64,000 nt of DNA from Zeugodacus cucurbitae (taxonomy: Eukaryota; Arthropoda; Insecta; Diptera; Tephritidae). A program made the translations under genes and the position numbers. Shown here one piece after another: positions 52,501 through 61,500 of the stretch. The notes under the pieces were generated by a model. It saw nothing but the letters and a program-made list of their open reading frames with translations. It had not been told where the DNA came from and did no database searches. Position 1 is the stretch's first letter, and each line of letters starts with the position of its first letter. The DNA is taken from the NCBI RefSeq assembly GCF_028554725.1, contig NC_071667.1, positions 52,879,501 through 52,943,500 on the forward strand, given 5' to 3'.

Positions 52501-55500
52501 TGCTGGTTGGTGTGTCTGCTTGTGTCGCTCGGTCGATGCTTAAGCGCCACTTACTCGATTATAACGCAAATAAAACTTTTCACATTCGTTGTTTTTTCGA
52601 AATAAGTTTCCTTATGCGTGGAATAAAGGCAACAACAACAATAATACCGTATAAACTCATTTCAAGGATAATTTAGTTGAAAATCGCTCGACTTCCGTTC
52701 GTGGAATTAAGTGTGCAATCGTTTTTCGGTTTGTCCTTAACACACTTTTTTGCCACCGCTTTCGCCGGTGCTTTCCAAAGTAAGCGGCGCAAACAGTTTA
52801 AGAAGTACCAAAGTAAACAACAATAATACCACGTACAAAAAAAAGTGAAAGAATTCAAACCGACTCACTGCGGTGATGAGCCATAAATTTTTCACAAAGC
52901 ACACACTTACAAAAATTGAACTCAACTTAAATGCCAAAAGGACGAAAGGACGAGCGCATGCCTGCGGCGAAGCGAAAGTAAAAATAAAAAGGAGAACATA
53001 AAATTTTGTTTTCGATAAATTTTAACATGCCTTAGTTGCTATTATATTTTCATCCGCACTGACAAATCTACTATATATGTATTTGTTTATCGAGCTTGCT
53101 TTGTTTTTGTTTTTGTTTTAACAGCGGCTTAAGGGACCTCAAACTGCCGCACTAGAGGTCAGCATTGTAATCGCGTGTTAGTTCGCTATTTGGGTTTAGG
53201 TCAGACCGATAAGGTTCGAGCGAGCATGTCGCAGCAAGCCGCACACATATTTATGTGTATACATTGCCTATAACTAAACAACAACTACAACAAAGCACGC
53301 ATGTTTTTTCTTCGCTGAAAGGAAGACAAAATTAACAAAAGTAAACACGCAAAGCATGCTCCTACAAATTTACGCTGCTAAAAGAAAAGGGCGCTTTAGC
53401 TAGCTTTGCGAGCTTTAAAAAGCCACAAAATATTGCATAAATTCCGTGCGAAAACCGTTAGGCGCGTCCTTCATTGTATTGACAGTAATTTATTAGATTT
53501 GTATCTCTGAATTCGAAAGGAAATCTAAGTGATTTAAGACCACCTACGGTAGTCTAGTAGTTAGGCGCTTGCAGTGAATCAATTTAGTCGTTTAATAATA
53601 AAAGCTTGACTGACAATGGACAATATAAGCCCACCGAAGTTCAGTTTTTTAGTAGTTAATAACACTACAGCCCTGGGTTTCTTTAGGTTAACGTACGACA
53701 AGTAAAGAAAGTCTAGTTAACCTATATTACTGGAACGGAATCTAGTTAATCTCTGAACTTACTTTGGCATAAAGTTAGTTTAATTGAGCTTCCCATCCGC
53801 TCATGTGATTGGAATCTTGAAGTATCCGACGACTTCGATGATCTAACGGTTTTCCTCGGAAGTTCCTTCAATACAATTGTTAAATTGATATTACATCTCA
53901 AGGTTCGTTCCCTACTAAAAAGCTATTCGATGTTGGTCGGAGCAGTAATCGAACCCAAGGTCATTTCTAAACCACAACTGTTGCCACGAAAGAAGATATT
54001 AACAAGTAAGGAAGGGCTAAGATTAAATAATATTATACACAATTTGAACCACACATATTTGTCATATATATGGTTAAGTTCATTGAAAGTAGGAAACCCT
54101 AATATTAGGTTAGAAGCACCGAGGTCCTCATGTACGATATATAGGGGCCTTGAAAACCTATGGTCCGATTTCGTCGATTTTTAGAAAGGGGCTGCCGCAC
54201 TATAAATGCAGTATTTATGCAAAGTTCTTTTGCGATATCTTCACTAGTTCTTACTTTATATATCGTCAAAGTTCTGGTATATTAGAAGTAGGCGTGGTTG
54301 TGAACCGATTTGGACTATTTTGACAACATATCATTGGAATGCAAAGGAAATATTACAAACCAAATTTCATTGATATTGGTAGAGTAGTTTCGGAGTTTTG
54401 GTTTTTGATCCTTAAGTGAGCGGTGTCACACTCACTTAAAATTTTGTATACCAATTTGGGTGGAGCCCTTCTGTACCTTCATTATAATGAAATTTAAGGT
54501 TTCTGGTTTTTTCCCTTACTGAATTAAACATTTTTGGAATGTATAAAGTAGTACCTAAAAGAAACGATTATAGAAAGTTTGGTTGATATAGCTCAAGCTG
54601 TTTACGAGATATGTACAAAAAACTTACTAGGGGCGACTTACTAGGGGCCACGCCAAATATGCCCCTTCATAGTGCGATCCTTTGTACCAACTTTTATTTC
54701 CATAGCTTTATTTATGGCTTAGTTATGGCACTTTATGTGTTTCCGGTTATCGCCATTTTGTGGGCGTGGCAGTGGTCCGATTTTGCCCCATGCAATCATT
54801 TGATCTTTGATTGGAGGATGGGATCATGTGTAGAAGTTCACGCAAGTGAGGAAAGTTTTTGATTGTCACTCACTTGGGAGTGGCCAGAAACGATTCTTCT
54901 CCACATGGTTCAAGCAGCTCACGACTTCCGGTTTTAGACCAATTATCCTCTGGGTAGCCAACAGACATCCGTTTGAAGGCGAGCTAAAGTGAGAAGGCGA
55001 AGCCCGCTTATGCGGTTGTGCGTAGGGTTTGGGACCCACCACATAAAAACACCCCCCAATGAAAAATCTACGAAAGCCTCGGATGAGACACCCCCCTTTT
55101 GATGACGACCCCTGCAAACGTTTTAAGGATAATGATATAAGGGCATGCACCTGGAATGTCCGGACCCTTAATTGGGAAGGTGCCTCTGCCCTGCTGGTTG
55201 ATGTCCTCATACGACTTAGGGCTGACATCACCGCCATCCAAGAAGTGCGATGGACGGGACAAGGACGGAAGAAGGTGGGTCCTTGTGACATCTACTACAG
55301 CGGCCATATAAAGGAGCGCAAATTTGGTGTTGGATTTGTGGTGGGAGAGAGACTCCGTCGCAGAGTCCTGGCATTCACCCCGGTGGATGAACGTCTAGCC
55401 ACAATCCGCATCAAAGCGAGGTTCTTCAACATATCGCTGATTTGCGCCCACGCCCCAACGGAAGAGAAGGACGATGTGACCAAAGATGCTTTCTATGAGC

Positions 55501-58500
55501 GCCTAGAACGCACCTATGAGCGCTGCCCCCGCCACGATGTAAAAGTCGTGCTTGGTGATTTTAACGCCAGGGTGGGTAAAGAAGGTGTCTTTGGCACAAC
55601 AGTCGGAAAATTCAGCCGCCATGACGAAACATCGCCTAACGGCCTGAGGCTGATCGACTTCGCTGGAGCCCGAAATATGGTCGTCTGTAGTACCAGATTC
55701 CAGCATAAGAAAATACATCAAGCTACTTGGCTGTCTCCTGATCGAAACACGCGAAACCAAATCGATCACGTTGTGATAGACGGAAGACATGTCTCCTGTG
55801 TTTTAGACGTGCGTACGCTCCGAGGACCAAATATAGACTCGGACCATTATCTGGTCGCAGCGAAGATACGCACCCGCCTCTGTGCAGCAAAGAATGCCCG
55901 TCAACAAACACAAGGAAGGTTCGACGTCGAAAAGCTGCAATCGCAACAGACAGCCACGAAATACTCTACTCGACTTGCACTCCTGCTCTCTGAGAGCACT
56001 CATCAGCATCTCGGTATAAGGGAACTGTGGAACGGCATCTCAAACTCACTGCGTACCGCTGCAGCCGAAACAATTGGTTTTCGGCAACGACAAAAAACAA
56101 GCTGGTACGATGAGGAGTGCCGTCTCGCAGCGGAGAGAAAACAGACTGCCTACCTCGCAACATTGCAAACGACCGAGAGCTGAAGAGGGAAGCGAGACGC
56201 ATTTGCAGACAAAAAAAGAAAGAGGCCGAAATGCGTGAGTACGAAGAGCTTGAGAAGCTGGCAGACAGAGGGAATGCTCGAAAATTTTATGAAAAAATGA
56301 AGCGACTTAACGAAGGTTTCAAGACCGGAGCATCCTCATGTAGAGACCAAGGTGGTAATCTGGTAACCGATGTCCAGGGCATACTGGGATTATGGAGGGA
56401 ACACTTCTCCGACCTGCTGAATGGCAGTGAGAGTACAACACCAGGAGATGTCGAACCCGATCCCCCAATCGATGACGATGGAACAGATGCACGAAAAGGA
56501 GTTGCCTTTACGCCGCGATGTCTGAATTTGGTATCCCCGCAAAACTAATACGGCTGTGTAAATTGACGTTGAGCAACACCAAAAGCTCCGTCATGATTGG
56601 GAAGGACCTCTCCGAGCCGTTCGATACCAAACGAGGTTTCAGACAAGGTGACTCACTATCGTGCGACTTCTTTAACCTGATGCTGGAAAAAATTATAAGA
56701 GCTGCAGAGCTAAACCGAGAAGGTACAATCTTCTACAAGAGTGTACAGCTCCTGGCGTACGCCGATGATATTGATATCATCGGAAGCAACAACCGCGCCG
56801 TTTGTTCTGCTTTTTCCCGCATGGATAAGGAGGCGAAGCGAATGGGTCTGGAGGTGAATGAGGACAAGACGAAATATCTCCTGTCATCAAACAAACAGTC
56901 GGCGCATTCGCGTCTTGGCCCCCACGTCACTGTTGACAGTCATAACTTCGAGGTCATAGATAATTTCTTATACCTGGGAACCAGCATCAACAACACGAAC
57001 AATGTCAGCCTCGAAATCCAGCGCAGAATTACTTTTGCCAACAGGTGCTACTTTGGACTGAGTAGGCAATTGAACAGTAAAGTCCTCTCTCGACGAACCA
57101 AAATCAAGCTCTACAAGTCGCTTATCATTCCCGTCCTGCTTTACGGTGCAGAAGCTTGGACGATGTCAACATCAGATGAGACGACACTAGGAGTTTTCGA
57201 GAGGAAAATTTTGCGCAAGATTTATGGTCCTCAGAACATTGGCAACGGCGAATACCGCAGACGATGGAACGATGAGCTGTACGAGTTATACGACGACATT
57301 GACATAGTTCAGCGAATAAAAAGACAGCGGCTACGCTGGCTAGGTCATGTTGTCCGAATGGACGAAAACACTCCAGCCCTGAAAGTGTTCGATGCAGTAC
57401 CCGCCGGAGGAAGCCGAGGAAGGGGAAGGCCTCCACTCCGTTGGAGGGACCAGGTGGAGAGTGACCTGGTTACACTTGGGATCTCCAACTGGCGCCGAAC
57501 TGCGAAGGAGAGAGACAGGTGGCGCACTATCGTCGATTCGGCTATAACCAGCTAAACGGTTGCAACGCCAATCACATACATACAATCATTTGATCCTGGT
57601 TCGCTATTGACTTCATTTAGGTAAATATGTAAGTTCGATCACATCTTCCATCGTTTAGTTGGTTACTATATTGAAAGGTGTGTTGTTGAGGTCCAAGATC
57701 CGTGAATAATCACATCTAAATAATGAATTATATTGTGATTCTAAAGCTGAGAGAATACTCTAACCATCTTAAAGTGAAACTATCCAAATCATCCCTTGCT
57801 CAATTGTTTTAATATTGCAGCTAAAGTATTTTTAACCGTAAAGCTTATGTGACCAAACTTATATCAAGGAATTCTTCAAATGCTAACAATAACAATTTAA
57901 GGAGACTCCTAATACTCTACACAACTGCGACATAAACATTTATAGAGCACTTCGATTGTTGCCATAGTTGCCTCATTTTATTGTTATTGTTGCGCTGGCA
58001 TTGGTGGCAAAGTGGAAAAAAATGATGTCGAAACAATGCGATGACGTTGTTGTTAATGACGTTGCCTTTGGGAGGATGACGGCATTGCAGGTATTTTCAA
58101 TGGAGATGGTGGTTATTATCAATACAAGCATGTTACACACACACACATACAAACATAGGTATACATGAATACCTATAAAAATTAAGTATGTGTATATGGG
58201 TAAGTATTATAAAACTGCGCTATATTTTTTTATATGCCACCAACTTTAATATTAAACATAAAACTGTACGTAAAACAATAACGCCAACTGACCAATAAAA
58301 TAAACGTACGCTCTCCTATATACTGTATATAAAAAAGTGCCAAGCAAATAATTGCATACAGTCACATTTATACAATTACGCGACAAGTAATTGCATTTTT
58401 TAAACGCATACACGCATGTATGCAAATATGTATATGTACTCTGTATTTACATACATATATATACGAATATTTGTATGTTGGCAAGCGTTATATTTCATTG

Positions 58501-61500
58501 AAAATTCCATGTGCTTCGCTTCATTGTAAACTATTATTTGCATTTAGTTGCATATGCAGGCGGTCAGCTCTTAATGTGTCCGCTATACACATAGCGTGTG
58601 CGTGTCTATTAAGCAATACTCGCTGTTTTATTGATATTTTAAAGCTTGTGTGAAGGCTGTGTTTGTATATGTGAATCATGAATCAGTATAAAAGTTATGT
58701 ATTTCATGTATTGTTGGGTTGACTTTTTTAGTAAGTGAAAAATAATAAAATACAAGCAATAGTATACGAGTAAACACGACATATTAATATAAATAAAATG
58801 CTTGTAAATAACAAGTAAATATAATTATTTAATGATTTTGGTATATTTTCAATCCTTCTATCTCGGATTCTACTTATTACTGTGTCATCATTAAAAATTA
58901 CGTTCAAAAAATAACGGAATTTTCGTTTTTCTTTTGTAAAATTCTATATTAATGTTGTCGCCATCAAAATAGTCCCCATTTGATGTTATGCACTCTAAAC
59001 ACTTCTCAAACTCGAAGCGCCTGAGTCAACCTAGTTTCAAAACGAATGAGAACATGCCGGCATTGTTCATAACGGTTAAATTTATTTGCCTAGAGTGCGA
59101 GAGGATATTAAAATTTCACTTAGAAAACAGATCATTAAAATATCGAATAAGTGAACAATAAAATAATCTTTTTGGTCAAATTTTTGGCGTAACCGAGCAT
59201 TTTATACTCTCAGAATTTATTGATTTAATATTATTTAAATACCATAATTTGAACCATATATTCAGCACAAACTTTCTGTAGTCGTTTACCTTACGAATCC
59301 GAACATACACCATGAAAATAGTTGAAATTGGATAATAACCACGCCCACATCCCATATAAAGTTAGATTGAAAATTACTAAAAGTGCGTTAACTCACTAAC
59401 GAAAAACGTCAGAAACACAAAATTTTACAGAAGAAATAGCTGCACTCAGATTTTTTACAAAATGGAAAATGGGCGTGGCATCGCCCACTTATGAGTCAAA
59501 AGCCATATCTCAGAAACTACTTGACAGATTTCAATAAAATTCGGTATATTGCAATTATCTTGACACCCTGATGACACGTGTGGAAAATGAATGAATTCGA
59601 TTCACAACCATGACTACTTCCTATATAACTCAATTTTGAATTCCATCTTATTCCTTCACTTTAAAATATATACATAAGAAACCAATGAAGAAAGCGGAAG
59701 AAAACTTTACACAAATACTGCGTATCATCTGTGGCATCACTTGTGAAAAAATAACTTTTCAAATCCACGAATATCGAATATGAAGAATTCAGTGCCCCAT
59801 GGTAATTTTACACCGAAAATTTCGGTAAATCTCTCCGGTATCTTAATTTAATTTAGAGGAAATATTTTTTTTCTAATAGTGTAACTTCCCCTAGCTCTCA
59901 TATCCCTAATTATAGGATTTTCAAAAATACGATGGGCTTAATAGCTTATAAATCGGGTAATATATGAAATTTCTTAGCCAAATTAAATGAGCATATAATC
60001 TTAGATGTACTATATGTTGGTGATGAAATTGAGTTTAATCGGCTCAGGAATTACCTCAGCCTATATACCATATATGATGACTTTCATTTTTCTATTGGAC
60101 TTTATACCGAATATATGGGTCAAATTGTGTGTGATCTTAATAAAATTACATCAATAAATTGCGAGAGTGTAAAATGTTCGTTTGCACCTGAACTTAGCCT
60201 TTCCTTACTTGTCCTCAATTTTCTTTATCAAGCAACATTATATCAAAGACTATACATTCACATAATTTTGCCAGGATATCTCACATATTAACTGATACAA
60301 GTTTAACAATCCTTATATTAATATATGGGGGATAGGGGAAGTTGTGGCCCGATATTTGTTACTCATTTTTGGCATAGAGACCTAGTATCACAATAAAAAT
60401 ATTCTCGCTCTAAATTTCTATAAAATATGTATAGGATTTACCGATACCTTTGGAAAAATTATCCATAGGTACTGAGGCGCACATCTTCAGAATCTGAAGT
60501 CTTGAAAAACTATAGTCCGATTTGGATAATTTTTAGATGAACGATACCACACCTTCAATGTAATATTAGTACTATGTTCAATTCCGATACGAATCAGATG
60601 AAATTAAAATTAGGTTTATATGTGAAGTAGGCGTGGTTGTGAACAGATTTCCCCCTTTTTCTAACCGTAACATTTACTAGAATTTGCTCAGATGTAGCAT
60701 TAAGGTCTTGCTTTTTCGATGATCGATTCGTTTATAGCGTTCTTTCCTCTTCAAAATACTTCAACTGACGGTAAACCACAACCAGAACCCTTTTTAGATG
60801 GTTATATTTCAAGAAACAAAAAACTTTTTTGTCAAAAATAATTTATTTCAATCAAAAAGTCACTGACTTAACAAACTTCGCACATACTTAATTAAGAAAA
60901 TTATGGTTGGGGTTTTTTTACTTCCGCCAACCTCGATATAAAAACACACAACAAACTGAGATTTAAATCGCCAACCACCGCCAATAGCTATATTTACAAA
61001 TCTTTCTACTTTAGTTTATTTGCACCGCGGAAAAGGAGCTTTGGCGCTTTATCACAAGCTTTGCGACAGGGTTGTATCAGAAGTGACCTATTTTGAGAGT
61101 CTTTTAATCTTTGCGACTCTATGGCATGGAGAACATCACAGAGTGAAACAACAACAAAAAGTACTGAGAACAAACAAACAAAACAGACTAAAAACAAAAC
61201 AAACATGCCATGGGACTTTTAAGCACAAATACACATGCACTCACACTCATATAAACTCACACACACACACATAGTCGCTTATGTAAACATGCTTGAAAAA
61301 GCATACAGACTCGTTAATGAAATCGGACGTGGAGTGATGTGTGCGGTGACACATGCGGGCATACATTCAAGCACACGTCACACTCACGCCGTACAAAAAC
61401 AACAAAACAAAAACATTGATTTCAAGCACATAGCGTGAAAGTGTGTGACAGCCACGTGCCAGCAATTCAAACACTTCCAACACACACACACTCATCTCCA

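Larger units (their letters stand above)
54806..57582 (+). mobile_element. RTE-clade retrotransposon, copy 4, both ends present, two internal deletions
   Basis: The element is flanked by a 13-bp duplication CAATCATTTGATC at 54793-54805 and 57583-57595. The 5' UTR (54,806-55,058) contains GATTGTCACTCACTTGGGAG and GCGAAGCCCGCTTATGCGG, typical of this RTE group. Against copy 3 it lacks about 28 bp near 56,173 and about 466 bp near 56,490, both changing frame. Adding these back gives about 3.27 kb, the normal RTE length. The 3' end CGCCAATCACATACATA matches copy 2. Confidence 0.9.

Noticed and set aside
53935..53990. tRNA-like piece containing AATCGAACCC
   Set aside because: No cloverleaf could be drawn around it on either strand.
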